Shown: positions 8,664 through 18,442 of the stretch, one piece after another | How the letters are laid out: each line of letters opens with the position of its first letter | Numbering within the stretch: the first letter of the stretch is position 1 | NCBI GenBank assembly: GCA_018820205.1 | Contig: JAHJOK010000006.1 | Coordinates: forward strand, 1-64,000 | Length of the DNA stretch: 64,000 nt | DNA from: Alphaproteobacteria bacterium | GTDB lineage: Bacteria; Pseudomonadota; Alphaproteobacteria; Caulobacterales; Caulobacteraceae | Direction: 5' to 3' | Translations under genes and position numbers: made by a program | The notes under the pieces: model-generated | What the model was told of the DNA's origin: nothing | Database searches by the model: none | Seen by the model: only the letters and a program-made list of their open reading frames with translations

Positions 8664-9533
8664 ATGACACGCACGATCTCCGTCGCCGCCCTGCAGTCGT
8701 CCTATGGCGAGGACATGGACGCCAACATCGGCCGCACCGCCGACCTGGTGCGCGAGGCCGCGTCGAAGGGCGCGCAGGTGGTCCTGCCGTCCGAACTGTT
8801 CCAGGGTCCCTATTTCTGCGTCTCGCAGGAGGAGAAATGGTTCGGCACGGCCTACGCCTGGCGCGAGCATCCGGCCGTGATCGCCATGGCCGATGTCGCC
8901 AAGGACCTGGGCGTCGCCATCCCCGTGTCGATCTTCGAGCGCGAGGGACCCCACTATTTCAACTCGATGGTCATGCTGGACGCCGACGGCTCGGCCCTGG
9001 GCGTCTATCGCAAGAGCCATATCCCCGACGGTCCCGGCTATCAGGAGAAATACTATTTCCGGCCGGGCGACACGGGTTTCAAGGTCTGGAACACCCGCTT
9101 CGGCCGTATCGGCGTCGGCATCTGCTGGGACCAGTGGTACCCGGAAACCGCGCGGGCGATGATGCTGATGGGCGCCGAAATCCTGATGTATCCCACCGCC
9201 ATCGGGTCGGAACCGCATGACAAGGAACTGGACACCGCCGAGCCGTGGCGACGGGCCATGCAGGGCCATGCCGTGTCGAACGTCGTGCCGGTCGTCGGGT
9301 CGAACCGCACGGGCCAGGAGCAGGTCACCGAGGCGGGGCAGGTCTTCTACGGTTCGTCCTTCATCGCCGATCACCGGGGCGATCTGGTCGAAGGCTTCGG
9401 CCGCGACGATCAGGGGGCGTTGGTCCATACCTTCGACCTGGACTACATTGATCGGCACCGGGCGGCCTGGGGCTTCTTCCGCGACCGCCGCACCGACCTC
9501 TATGGATCCCTGGTCGCGCCCCGGCCGGCCTGA
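8664..9533 (+). CDS. aguB: N-carbamoylputrescine amidase
   Basis: 289 aa nitrilase-fold enzyme that hydrolyses N-carbamoylputrescine to putrescine, CO2 and ammonia, completing the aguA pathway. The catalytic triad is visible: Glu in LPSELFQGPYF, Lys in YRKSHIPDGPGYQEKYYF and Cys in IGVGICWDQWYPE. No Shine-Dalgarno sequence is seen before the ATG, because the right repeat of the cassette runs right up to it. Translation may therefore depend on read-through from upstream, or the repeat may supply an unusual leader. The 3' end overlaps the convergent beta-helix gene by 34 bases. Confidence 0.95.
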   Translation: MTRTISVAALQSSYGEDMDANIGRTADLVREAASKGAQVVLPSELFQGPYFCVSQEEKWFGTAYAWREHPAVIAMADVAKDLGVAIPVSIFEREGPHYFNSMVMLDADGSALGVYRKSHIPDGPGYQEKYYFRPGDTGFKVWNTRFGRIGVGICWDQWYPETARAMMLMGAEILMYPTAIGSEPHDKELDTAEPWRRAMQGHAVSNVVPVVGSNRTGQEQVTEAGQVFYGSSFIADHRGDLVEGFGRDDQGALVHTFDLDYIDRHRAAWGFFRDRRTDLYGSLVAPRPA

Positions 9534-10507
9534 AGCCAGTCGGGCAGCCAGCGGAGGCGCACGGCGTTGCCGCTGACGACATTGCCGCGCGCGCCGTCGC
9601 CGTCGTCTATGCTGGAACCCCAGGGCCAGCCGGCGTCGTCTCCGCAATAGCGTCTGCGCCCCTCGCGCGAGCCGACGACGACCGCGCGCGGTCGAAACCA
9701 GGCGCCGCCCCGGAAACGATTGTCCGAGATGACATTGCCGGACGGCGACTGGTGCCGGACGACGCCGTCCTCGCCGCAGTTCCGATACAGGAAGACGCCG
9801 CCGCGTCCGCGCAGCTGGAAACGGTTGCCGCTGATCCGGTTGCCCGCCGAGCCGTCGATCGCGATCTGCTCCCGCCCGGTGCGGATATCGAAGTCCACGT
9901 CGCGGATGTCCGCGCCCTGGCTCTCGGCGTCCAGATAGACGGCGGTTGAGACCGACCGGCCGCGAAAGCCGCCGCCGGTCATGCGCACGCCGCCGACGCC
10001 CGGCCCGACGTAGAGGGGGATCGACCCGGCGCCGACGAAGGTCACGTCTTCCAGCCGCAGGCCAGTGGGAGCGGAGGCCTGGACGCGGGTCGTGTGGTCG
10101 GCGGTCCGCGATGAGGCGCGCAGGGCGTCGATGTCATCGCGGCCGAGGCCCCAGACCCGCAGATTGCCGTTGATCGTACAGCGGACGATCCGCACGTCGT
10201 GCGGGACGCTCCAGCCGTCCCCGTTGCGCCGCGACCAGACCGCGACGGTCGGCTCGCGCGTGGTGCTCACGCGGTCCGTGCGACCGATCGATCCGCCGTT
10301 GCAGTCCAGGCCGGCGCCGGACGCCTCCGCCCCTTCGAACACGATGCGTCGCTGGACCGTGAGGCCGGGCGGCAGGGTGGCGCGGCAGGTCAGGCGGATC
10401 GGCTCCGCGCCGGCATCGGCGGGCTGAATCAGGGCCGCCATCTCTTCGGGCGAACAGGGCCTCGCCACGACGGGATCGGAAGCGGCGAGGGCGAGCAGGA
10501 CCAGCAC
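9500..10507 (-). CDS. Secreted right-handed beta-helix protein
   Basis: 335 aa with a short hydrophobic leader (LVLLALAASDPVVA). After about residue 60 the protein shows periodic beta-helix rungs, with repeats such as NRISGNRF, NVISDNRF and NVVSGNAV spaced by 20-35 residues. That is the NosD/pectate-lyase-like pattern. A probable start is GTG 10507, 12 bases after the stop of the phosphatase gene, so the two are likely co-transcribed. Beta-helix proteins bind or cleave polysaccharides, but no catalytic signature could be assigned. The overlap with the end of aguB is real and convergent. Confidence 0.75.
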   Translation of the reverse strand: MLVLLALAASDPVVARPCSPEEMAALIQPADAGAEPIRLTCRATLPPGLTVQRRIVFEGAEASGAGLDCNGGSIGRTDRVSTTREPTVAVWSRRNGDGWSVPHDVRIVRCTINGNLRVWGLGRDDIDALRASSRTADHTTRVQASAPTGLRLEDVTFVGAGSIPLYVGPGVGGVRMTGGGFRGRSVSTAVYLDAESQGADIRDVDFDIRTGREQIAIDGSAGNRISGNRFQLRGRGGVFLYRNCGEDGVVRHQSPSGNVISDNRFRGGAWFRPRAVVVGSREGRRRYCGDDAGWPWGSSIDDGDGARGNVVSGNAVRLRWLPDWLQAGRGATRDP

Positions 10508-10519
10508 GTGGTCGCGGCG

Positions 10520-11329
10520 TCAGGGCAGGGGCGTGGCCAGGGCGGCCCGCTCGGCGGCGCAGGCCGGGCTGGTCAGTCCGGCAGCGCGCGCCCGCGCCAG
10601 CTCCGAACGCGCCGCCGCGAGGTCCGTACCGAAAGCAGGCGTGGCGGCGATCCGGGTGAAGACGGTCCGGCCCAGCCGCTCGCCTTCGACCACGTCGGCG
10701 GGATAGTGCATTGCGCAGACGGCTCGACTGACGCCGATTTCATGGCCGATCCGGTTCGCCGCCTCGGCATGGTCCGGCGCCAGGGCGGCGAAGGCCGCGC
10801 CGAATGCGGCGCCGACCGTGGCGCTGCCCGAGGGGTAGGAGGGGCTGGCACGTCCCGCCGCCGAGGCGACCTGACAGGCGCGGCGATCCGGATCGACGCT
10901 GACGGGACGGGCCCGGAAATCCCGCGCCTTGGCCAGTTCCGCCGCCTCGTTCGCGTCATGCAGGACCCGGGCGAGCAGGGCGACGAGCCGGGGCGAGTCC
11001 TCGGCCGAGAGCCGGGTTTCGAGGGCGCAATCGAAATGCGAGAGCGCCAGCGCCGGGCGAAGTTCGGCATGACGCGTCGCGAGAAGCCAACGGTCGGTGT
11101 CTTCCAGCGCCCTCAGTCGATCCGACGCCGCGATGTCGGCGACCGCCTCGGGAGAGCCGGGCGACGGCGCCGCCGGGACCGCCGACGCCAGTGATTCAAG
11201 CGTGCCCTGTGACAGATAGCCTGGGGCTGTTTCGGCGACGGTCCGGGCAGGCGCCGATGACGGCCCGGTGATGCACCCCGACAGCGCAACGGCAAAGGAT
11301 GCGGCGATGACCGCACGCAACGCCATCAT
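10520..11329 (-). CDS. Class A acid phosphatase-like lipoprotein (PAP2 superfamily)
   Basis: 269 aa. A lipobox (VALSGC) gives an envelope lipoprotein. The three phosphatase motifs are present: K-x6-RP in KARDFRARP, PSG in PSYPSGSATVG, and SR-x5-H-x3-D in SRAVCAMHYPAD. The middle motif reads PSGSA rather than the PSGHT typical of PhoN, a substitution seen in divergent members. Class A phosphatases release phosphate from a broad range of monoesters in the periplasm. It overlaps the upstream lipoprotein gene by 4 bases (ATGA) and precedes the beta-helix gene, so the three form one transcription unit. Confidence 0.85.
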   Translation of the reverse strand: MMALRAVIAASFAVALSGCITGPSSAPARTVAETAPGYLSQGTLESLASAVPAAPSPGSPEAVADIAASDRLRALEDTDRWLLATRHAELRPALALSHFDCALETRLSAEDSPRLVALLARVLHDANEAAELAKARDFRARPVSVDPDRRACQVASAAGRASPSYPSGSATVGAAFGAAFAALAPDHAEAANRIGHEIGVSRAVCAMHYPADVVEGERLGRTVFTRIAATPAFGTDLAAARSELARARAAGLTSPACAAERAALATPLP

Positions 11330-11832
11330 CCGCCGGCGCTCCAGCTCAGTTGCACGGAGGTTTCGCCGCTTTCCGTGGGGGCGGCGACGACCTGGACATT
11401 GGCGCCGTTCTGTCCGCCGGCGGCGCCATAGGCCCGCGCCTCGCCCTGGTTCATGGCCATGACCGAGGACAGGCCGTCCGCCTCGGCGCGCGCCTTGTGG
11501 AAGGCGATGACGGCGTCCGGATCGGCGTCGGTCGTATAGGTGACGAGGCCGCCCGGCCCGCTGGCTCCCGAAGCCGTCGTCACGGGAGTGTCGATCCGGC
11601 CGCCGGGATAGATGACGGCGAAGGCCGGCGCGCCCTCGGCCGCTGCGGCGCCGGACGGCACGGCAACGGCAGCCGGTGTCGGCTGGATGCCAGACCTTGC
11701 GTCAGCCGCCGTCTCGGAAGGGGAATCGGAAGAGGTCGCCTCGACGGGGGCCGCCGAAGAGTCGTTTCGCCCGCATCCTGCGAGCACTGAAAACACGCCC
11801 GCCATACAGGCGACCGCCATGATACGCTTCAT
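11326..11832 (-). CDS. Small lipoprotein of unknown function
   Basis: 168 aa. Lipobox VLAGC at residue 20 is followed by a Ser/Ala/Pro-rich linker of about 50 residues, then a compact domain (VIYPGGRIDTPVTTASG, DADPDAVIAFHKARAEADG, NVQVVAAPTESGETSVQLSWS). The domain resembles small periplasmic proteins with an alpha-beta fold, but I do not recognise the family. It heads the lipoprotein-phosphatase-beta-helix unit, with ATGA overlap to the phosphatase. Confidence 0.75.
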   Translation of the reverse strand: MKRIMAVACMAGVFSVLAGCGRNDSSAAPVEATSSDSPSETAADARSGIQPTPAAVAVPSGAAAAEGAPAFAVIYPGGRIDTPVTTASGASGPGGLVTYTTDADPDAVIAFHKARAEADGLSSVMAMNQGEARAYGAAGGQNGANVQVVAAPTESGETSVQLSWSAGG

Positions 11833-11899
11833 CCCGTCTCGTCCTGGAAGACTTGTTCGTTACGCCACCGTGGCCCATCGATAGGGCGGCAGCAAGGCG

Positions 11900-12256
11900 T
11901 CAGCCGGTGGCGGCGTCGGCCTCTCCATCGCGTTTGCCCTCGGCCGGGTCCTCGTCGCCATCACGCGGTCCCACGCCGGTATTGGTGATCACCTCGGAAC
12001 CGGTCTCCGGCGGGGACTGCATACCCGCTTGAGCGCGGCCCTGTTCAGCCATTGTGCGATTGACCGAGGCCTGGTCCCTGTCGTCGTCGGAGCCGGTCGC
12101 CACCCCGCCCTGCAGGGATCCCGCGCGTGTATCGGACCCGGCCCCGCTGCCGCTAAGCGCGTCGCGCAGGGCGTCGGGCGTCCGGCCCAGATCAGGGCGT
12201 TCGCCCACGTCGTCGGCCTCGACGGCTTCGTCGTTCTGGGGGGTGGGGTCTGACAT
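11900..12256 (-). CDS. Small acidic, probably disordered protein
   Basis: 118 aa from ATG 12256, which has a GAAGGGA site about 7 bases upstream; longer in-frame starts lack support. Very rich in Asp, Glu, Gly, Ser and Thr with no hydrophobic core (EAVEADDVGERPDLG, GSDDDRDQASVNRTM). It resembles the low-complexity stress-associated proteins common in Caulobacterales, but no family was recognised. It is divergent from padR, and the PadR-type palindromes lie between them, so it could be a PadR target. Confidence 0.6.
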   Translation of the reverse strand: MSDPTPQNDEAVEADDVGERPDLGRTPDALRDALSGSGAGSDTRAGSLQGGVATGSDDDRDQASVNRTMAEQGRAQAGMQSPPETGSEVITNTGVGPRDGDEDPAEGKRDGEADAATG

Positions 12257-12325
12257 GGCGGTCCCTTCGTCGTTCATGAGCACAAGGCGCGATCGCGGAC
12301 AGGGTTCCAGAAGACCGCAACAAAA

Positions 12326-12367
12326 GATATATCGCAGCCTTGCGTGCCGCTCAGAAAGATATATCTT
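12326..12367. promoter_or_regulatory. Twin GATATATC palindromes, likely PadR operator
   Basis: GATATATC occurs at 12326-12333 and again at 12358-12365, exactly 32 bases apart (three helical turns). The second lies within the perfect 12-base palindrome AAGATATATCTT (12356-12367). Both are in the divergent space upstream of padR. They stand out in a GC-rich background and fit an autoregulatory operator bound by two dimers. Confidence 0.6.
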
Positions 12368-12397
12368 GCAGACATGATCAATGAACGAGAGAACCCT

Positions 12398-13000
12398 ATG
12401 TTTGGACACAGACACTCAAGACACGGCCGGGACAGTCACCACTGCGGCCCGGAAGGGCACGGACGCGGACGTGAAGGCCGGGGGCCTGGCGGCCGCGGTC
12501 GCCTCGGCGGATCCGGAATGTTCGGCGGGCGCGGCGGACCGGGGCGACGCATGTTCGGCCCGGGCGACCTGAGGATCGTCGCACTGGCCCTGATCGAGAA
12601 GGAGCCGCGCCACGGCTATGACCTGATCAAGGCCATCGAGGCGATGTTCGGCGGAGCCTATGCGCCGTCGCCGGGCGTGGTCTATCCGACCCTGTCGATG
12701 CTGGCCGACGAAGGCCTTATCGCCGGCGTCGAGGATGGCGGAGGCAAGCGCGTCTTCTCCCTCACCGAAGCAGGCCAGGTCTGGCTCGACGAGAACCGGA
12801 CGGCGGTCGACGGGGTGATGCAGCGCATGGCCCTGGCCGCCCGGATGGTGTCAGGCGAGCAGGCGCCGGAGGGGGTCAAGGAGGCGATGCACACCCTGCG
12901 TCAGGCCGTCGTCATGAAGCCCGGCGATTGGTCCGATCCGGAAACGGCGCGGGTGGTCGAGGCGCTGATGAAGGCGGTCCGGGAAATCAGCGGGCAGTAG
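12398..13000 (+). CDS. PadR-family transcriptional regulator with His-rich N-terminus
   Basis: 200 aa from ATG 12398, with a purine-rich GAGAGAA before it. Residues 1-60 are low complexity: six His and one Cys in the first 21 residues (HRHSRHGRDSHHCGPEGH), then a Gly/Arg-rich stretch. A PadR winged helix follows (MFGPGDLRIVALALIEKEPRHGYDLIKAIE, YPTLSMLADEGLI) and a C-terminal dimerisation helix. A His-rich extension ahead of a PadR domain is the design of the nickel-responsive YqjI, so metal sensing is a reasonable hypothesis. It probably represses itself and the divergent acidic-protein gene through the GATATATC sites. Confidence 0.88.
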   Translation: MFGHRHSRHGRDSHHCGPEGHGRGREGRGPGGRGRLGGSGMFGGRGGPGRRMFGPGDLRIVALALIEKEPRHGYDLIKAIEAMFGGAYAPSPGVVYPTLSMLADEGLIAGVEDGGGKRVFSLTEAGQVWLDENRTAVDGVMQRMALAARMVSGEQAPEGVKEAMHTLRQAVVMKPGDWSDPETARVVEALMKAVREISGQ

Positions 13001-13023
13001 GTTTTTGGGCGAGGAAGACGGCG

Positions 13024-13068
13024 CCGCGAGTGATCGCGGTCCCGTCCCTGTCTTCCGTCTCTGACAGG
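13024..13068. terminator. Paired hairpins between convergent padR and folC
   Basis: Two short hairpins follow padR: CCGCG (13024-13028) with CGCGG (13035-13039), and CCTGTC (13047-13052) with GACAGG (13063-13068). They sit in the 80-base space between two converging genes and could act in both directions. No T-run. Confidence 0.4.
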
Positions 13069-13080
13069 GAGAAGGAAGAT

Positions 13081-14358
13081 TCACGCCGGCCACGTCTCTT
13101 CGCTGGCCCCCAGAACTTCTCCGGCCAGATAGAGCGAGCCGCAGATCACGACGCGCCCGGCGCCCAGCCTCAGCGCCCGGCTGAGCGCCGCCTCGACCGA
13201 CGACGAGCTCTGCGCCCCCAGTCCGTGCCCGCGCGAAACGGCAGCCAGGGCCGCCGGGTCCGCCGCCGCCCCCTCGAAGCCGACAGTGAAGACATGGGCG
13301 CCGGTGTCCTTCAACGCCTCGAAGAACCCGCCGTGATCCTTGTTGGCCAGCATGCCGACGATCAGGGCCAGGGGGCGGGGCGCCTTTCTCTGTCGCTCCG
13401 CCAAGGCTTCGGCCAGGGCCCGGGCGGCGTGCGGATTGTGCCCCCCGTCCAGCCACAGTTCCGCCTCGGCCGCCCGCGCCATCTCGCCATACGGTCCCGC
13501 CGAAATTCTCTGCATCCGCGCCGGCCAGCGCGCCCCGGCCACGCCGGCGACGATGGCGTCGGGCGGCAGATCCAGTTCCAGGGCCACGGCGACGGCCAGC
13601 CCCGCGTTGGCGATCTGATGCGGCCCGTAGAGGCCCGGCGACGGCAGGTCGAAGAACTGCTCCTGATCCTGAAACACCATGCCGCCATGCTCGGCCCAGG
13701 CGTCGAAATCCACGCCCATCACGGTCAGGGGCGCGCGAGCGGCCGAGGCGCGCGCCTCGATCACCGCCATCGCCGCCTCGGACTGGCGTGCGACGACGCC
13801 ACGCGCCCCGGCCTTGAGGATACCGGCCTTTTCGCCCGCGACGCCTTCGATCTGCGTTCCCAGAAACTCGGCATGATCCAGATCGACCGGCGCGATCACG
13901 CTCAGCAGCGGCCGCTCGATGACATTGGTGGCGTCCAGGCTGCCGCCCAGTCCGACCTCGATGATGGCCAGGTCGGCCGGCGTTTCGGCCATGGCGACGA
14001 AGGCGGCGGCGGTGGTGCTTTCGAACACCGTCGCCTCGACGCCCCGCACCGCCTCGATCCGATCGAGGATGGCCGACAGCCGCGCGTCGGAGATCAGCTC
14101 TCCCGCCAGCCGGATGCGCTCGTTGAACCGCACCAGATGCGGCGAGCTATAGACATGGACCGTCAGCCCGGCCGCCTCGGCCATCGCGCGGATGAAGGCG
14201 ATGGTCGATCCCTTGCCGTTGGTCCCGGCCACATGGATCACCGGCGGCAGTCGATCCTGCGGATTGCCCAGCACCGCGCAGAGCGTCCGCATCCGGTCCA
14301 GCGACAGGTCGATCTTCTGCGGATGCCGCGCCCTCAGGCGCTGGGAGACGGGGTCCAT
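13081..14358 (-). CDS. folC: Folylpolyglutamate synthase / dihydrofolate synthase
   Basis: 425 aa Mur-ligase-fold ATP enzyme that makes dihydrofolate from dihydropteroate and adds glutamates to folates. The P-loop reads GTNGKGSTIAF near residue 45, followed by SSPHLVRFNERI, the Mur-ligase block EVGLGGSLDATNVI, and the C-terminal DGGHNPHAARALA. It is the last gene of the trpFBA-accD-folC unit, 9 bases after accD, an order conserved across many alphaproteobacteria. Confidence 0.95.
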   Translation of the reverse strand: MDPVSQRLRARHPQKIDLSLDRMRTLCAVLGNPQDRLPPVIHVAGTNGKGSTIAFIRAMAEAAGLTVHVYSSPHLVRFNERIRLAGELISDARLSAILDRIEAVRGVEATVFESTTAAAFVAMAETPADLAIIEVGLGGSLDATNVIERPLLSVIAPVDLDHAEFLGTQIEGVAGEKAGILKAGARGVVARQSEAAMAVIEARASAARAPLTVMGVDFDAWAEHGGMVFQDQEQFFDLPSPGLYGPHQIANAGLAVAVALELDLPPDAIVAGVAGARWPARMQRISAGPYGEMARAAEAELWLDGGHNPHAARALAEALAERQRKAPRPLALIVGMLANKDHGGFFEALKDTGAHVFTVGFEGAAADPAALAAVSRGHGLGAQSSSSVEAALSRALRLGAGRVVICGSLYLAGEVLGASEETWPA

Positions 14359-14367
14359 GCCCGGAGT

Positions 14368-15279
14368 CTACGCCGCCTGGCGCTTGCCGCCCATCAACAT
14401 CGACAACAGCTTGCCCAGGGTCTCGGGCAGGTCTGCGCGGACGACGACGCGGTCGACCATGCCCTTTTCCTGCAGGTATTCGGCGCGCTGGAAGCCGGGC
14501 GGCAGTTTCTCGCGGATGGTGCTCTCGATCACGCGTGGTCCGGCGAACCCTATCAGGGCGCCCGGCTCTGCCAGATGCACGTCGCCCAGCATCGCATAGC
14601 TGGCCGTGACCCCGCCGGTCGTGGGGTCGGTCAGGACGACGATATAGGGCAGCTGCGCGTCCTTCAGTTCCTGGACCGCCAGGGTCGTGCGGGCCATCTG
14701 CATCAGGCTCAGCGCGCCTTCCTGCATCCGCGCACCGCCGGCGGCGGTGAAACAGACCAAGGGAACCTTGCGCTCGATCGCGGCCCGGGCGGCGGCGATG
14801 AAGCCTTCGCCCGCCGCCATGCCCAGCGATCCGCCCATGAACGAGAAGTCCTGCACCACGGCGACGGCGGGCGTGCCGACGATCCGGCCATAGCCGATCG
14901 ACATGGCGTCCCGCGATCCGGTCGCCTTGCGCGCCGCGATCAGCCGTTCGCGGTACGGCTTCCCGTCCGAGAATTTCAGCGGATCCTCGACCACCTCGGG
15001 CGAGTCGATGGCTTCATATTCGCCGCCGTCGAAGGTGTAGCCCAGCCTCTGGGTCGCATTGATCCGCATATGCCGGCCGGACGGGGTGACCCACAGGGTC
15101 GCCTCCAGATCGGAGCGGTACAGCATCTCGCCGCTGTCGGGATCCTTGACCCACAGATTGTCCGGCGTATCGCGCCGGCTGACGATCTTGCGGACGCCCG
15201 GCGCGAAGCGGCTGAGCCAGCCGCCCCGACGCTCCTGGGGTTTGTCCTGCGGGGGCTTGGGAGGTGTCTTGTCGGCCAT
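14368..15279 (-). CDS. accD: Acetyl-CoA carboxylase carboxyltransferase beta subunit, zinc-ribbon cysteines absent
   Basis: 303 aa from ATG 15279; a longer frame to 15315 would run into trpA. With AccA it transfers CO2 from biotin to acetyl-CoA to make malonyl-CoA. The crotonase-type core is intact: [57 protein letters not shown]. The N-terminal zinc ribbon keeps its outline ([18 protein letters not shown], then [11 protein letters not shown]) but all four cysteine positions of the classical CxxC pairs are replaced by D, S, T and S/G. Zinc is therefore unlikely to bind there. It lies 10 bases after trpA. Confidence 0.95.
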   Translation of the reverse strand: MADKTPPKPPQDKPQERRGGWLSRFAPGVRKIVSRRDTPDNLWVKDPDSGEMLYRSDLEATLWVTPSGRHMRINATQRLGYTFDGGEYEAIDSPEVVEDPLKFSDGKPYRERLIAARKATGSRDAMSIGYGRIVGTPAVAVVQDFSFMGGSLGMAAGEGFIAAARAAIERKVPLVCFTAAGGARMQEGALSLMQMARTTLAVQELKDAQLPYIVVLTDPTTGGVTASYAMLGDVHLAEPGALIGFAGPRVIESTIREKLPPGFQRAEYLQEKGMVDRVVVRADLPETLGKLLSMLMGGKRQAA

Positions 15280-15289
15280 TTCCGTGTCT

Positions 15290-16120
15290 CTAGACGGTTT
15301 CGCCCACGCGCGCACCGCGTACGGCGTCGGCCAGGGCCTTCACCTTCGACAGAACGCGTGGCGCCGCCGGTTCGTTCGCTTCCAGCGCGGCGGCGACCTC
15401 ATCGACCAGCACCGAGCCCGCGACGACGGCGTCGGCGACCCGCGCGATCTCGGCGGCGCGTTCCGGCGTCTTGACCCCGAACCCGACCGCGACGGGCAGA
15501 CCGGAGGCGCGGCGCACACGCTCCACCGCCGGAGCGACAGAAGCGGACTGCGCCTCCTTCACCCCGGTCACGCCCGCGACCGAGACGTAATAGACGAAGC
15601 CCGAGGTGCGCCGCGCGATCACCTCCAGCCGGGCGTCGTCGGACGTCGGCGTGGCCAGCCGGATCAATGACACGGACGCCGCGTCCAGCGCGTTGCTCAG
15701 CGGATCGGCCTCTTCCGGCGGGCAGTCGACGACGATGCAGCCGTCTACGCCTGACGCCGCGGCGTCGCGCGCGAACGCCTCATAGCCATAGGATTCGATC
15801 GGATTCAGATAGCCCATCAGGATCAGCGGGGTATCGGCGTCGCCCGCACGGAATGCGGCGGCCAGATCCAGCGTGCCCTTCAGCGTCAGACCGGCTTTCA
15901 GGCCCCGCAGGGCAGCGCGCTGGATCGGCGGACCCTCGGCCATCGGGTCGCTGAACGGAAAGCCCAGTTCGATGATGTCGGCCCCGGCGGCGGGCAGGCC
16001 GCGCAGGATGTCCAGCGCCTGTTCGCGCGTGGGATCGCCGGCCATCACATAAGCCACGAACCCGGCCCGACCCTCGGCCTTCAGCGCGGCGAAGCGGGCG
16101 TCGATGCGGGCGGTGGTCAT
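15290..16120 (-). CDS. trpA: Tryptophan synthase alpha chain
   Basis: 276 aa TIM barrel that cleaves indole-3-glycerol phosphate to indole, which is channelled to TrpB. The catalytic Glu lies in [20 protein letters not shown] and the catalytic Asp in [15 protein letters not shown]. The phosphate-binding loops [10 protein letters not shown] and VVAGSVLVD are present. Its ATG overlaps the stop of the preceding small gene by 4 bases (ATGA), implying coupled translation. Confidence 0.96.
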   Translation of the reverse strand: MTTARIDARFAALKAEGRAGFVAYVMAGDPTREQALDILRGLPAAGADIIELGFPFSDPMAEGPPIQRAALRGLKAGLTLKGTLDLAAAFRAGDADTPLILMGYLNPIESYGYEAFARDAAASGVDGCIVVDCPPEEADPLSNALDAASVSLIRLATPTSDDARLEVIARRTSGFVYYVSVAGVTGVKEAQSASVAPAVERVRRASGLPVAVGFGVKTPERAAEIARVADAVVAGSVLVDEVAAALEANEPAAPRVLSKVKALADAVRGARVGETV

Positions 16121-16542
16121 TGGGCGGGCGCGTCCGGTTCAGCCGCGCAAACGTCGCCGGGGATGGGCGCCAGCGCCAGATAAGCCGGTGCGGCGGGTGC
16201 GATCGAAGCCATGTTGTCTGCGAAGGCCAACACCTGGAAGGCGTCGCAGCCGCCCGCTTCTCGCCGGCGGATATAGACGATCCGGTTGTCGCTGCCGTCG
16301 GCGGCGAGCCAGCCCTGCGCCTCGAAGGCGGCGTTCCAGGCATCGACCACGCCCTCGATCGCCGCCTGGGTCGTCGATACGCAGGTTGCGACGGCGGTCA
16401 TGGCCTGGCGTCCGCCACAGGTGGGGTCCGCCACCGCCCCGGCCAAGGTCGGCACGTCCACGTCCAGCGCGCCCGGCGTCGGGGCCACGACGGAAGGCGC
16501 GGGCTGCAGGCTGATGCCCAGAAGAACAGCGGTGATCCACAT
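16117..16542 (-). CDS. Small secreted protein encoded between trpB and trpA
   Basis: 141 aa with a signal-peptide-like start (MWITAVLLGISLQPAPSVVA). Four Cys remain in the mature part (PTCGGRQ, VATCVST, AGGCDAF, GDVCAAE), enough for two disulfides in the periplasm. I do not recognise a family. It begins one base after the trpB stop and overlaps trpA by 4 bases, so it is co-translated with tryptophan synthase even though its product should leave the cytoplasm. Confidence 0.7.
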   Translation of the reverse strand: MWITAVLLGISLQPAPSVVAPTPGALDVDVPTLAGAVADPTCGGRQAMTAVATCVSTTQAAIEGVVDAWNAAFEAQGWLAADGSDNRIVYIRRREAGGCDAFQVLAFADNMASIAPAAPAYLALAPIPGDVCAAEPDAPAQ

Positions 16543-16543
16543 T

Positions 16544-17758
<1,215 letters not shown>

Positions 17759-17809
17759 AGGTCAGCTTTCGCTGAGAGCCGCGACCGAAATGCGACCCTC
17801 ATGGGGAGG

Positions 17810-18442
17810 TCAGGCGACAGCCTTCAGAAAGGCCGCGATCAGGGCCGCGTCCTTAACACCCGGGGCCCTTTCGACGCCAGAGGACACGTCCAGCAGGGGC
17901 GCCCCCGAAATCGCCGCCGCCTCTGCCGCGTTCTCCGGCGTCAGCCCGCCGGCAAGAAACCAGGGCTTGCGGAATGTGCGCCCGGCCAGCATCGACCAGT
18001 CGAACGACGCCCCGACCCCGCCGGGCAGCACCGACCCGGCGGGCGGCCTGGCGTCGAACATCAGGTGGTCGGCGTGATCCTCCCACCGGTCGGCCGGGGT
18101 CAGGTCTTCCGCCGTCGATACCGATAGCACCTTGATGATCCCGGCGCCGGTCAGTCGTCTCGCCTGATGCGCCCGTTCCACGGTCTCACGCCCGTGCAAC
18201 TGCACGAAGTCCGGCCTCAGATGCGCCCCGATCCGGCTCAGCAGGTCGTCGTCGGCATCCACGGTCACAGCCACGATCCCGGCCCGGCCCCGCGCCCGCT
18301 CGAACAATGGCCGTGCGTCCTCGGGCGTGATGTTGCGGGGGCTCTTGGCGAACATCACCGCCCCCACGAACGCCGCCCCGTGGCCGATGGCCGTGTCGAG
18401 CGTTTCGACGGTCTTCAGGCCGCAAATCTTGGCGCGGGTCAT
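17810..18442 (-). CDS. trpF: Phosphoribosylanthranilate isomerase
   Basis: 210 aa TIM barrel that converts N-(5-phosphoribosyl)anthranilate to CdRP. The general base Cys is in AKICGLKT and the catalytic Asp in LMFDARPP. FLAGGLTPEN and DVSSGVE are the phosphate-binding ends. Its ATG overlaps the vapC stop codon (ATGA), so trpF translation is coupled to the toxin gene. Confidence 0.95.
   Translation of the reverse strand: MTRAKICGLKTVETLDTAIGHGAAFVGAVMFAKSPRNITPEDARPLFERARGRAGIVAVTVDADDDLLSRIGAHLRPDFVQLHGRETVERAHQARRLTGAGIIKVLSVSTAEDLTPADRWEDHADHLMFDARPPAGSVLPGGVGASFDWSMLAGRTFRKPWFLAGGLTPENAAEAAAISGAPLLDVSSGVERAPGVKDAALIAAFLKAVA

Noticed and set aside
12928..15474. An 848-residue plus-strand frame across folC and accD
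   Set aside because: It is antisense to two well-recognised genes and low in protein-like features.
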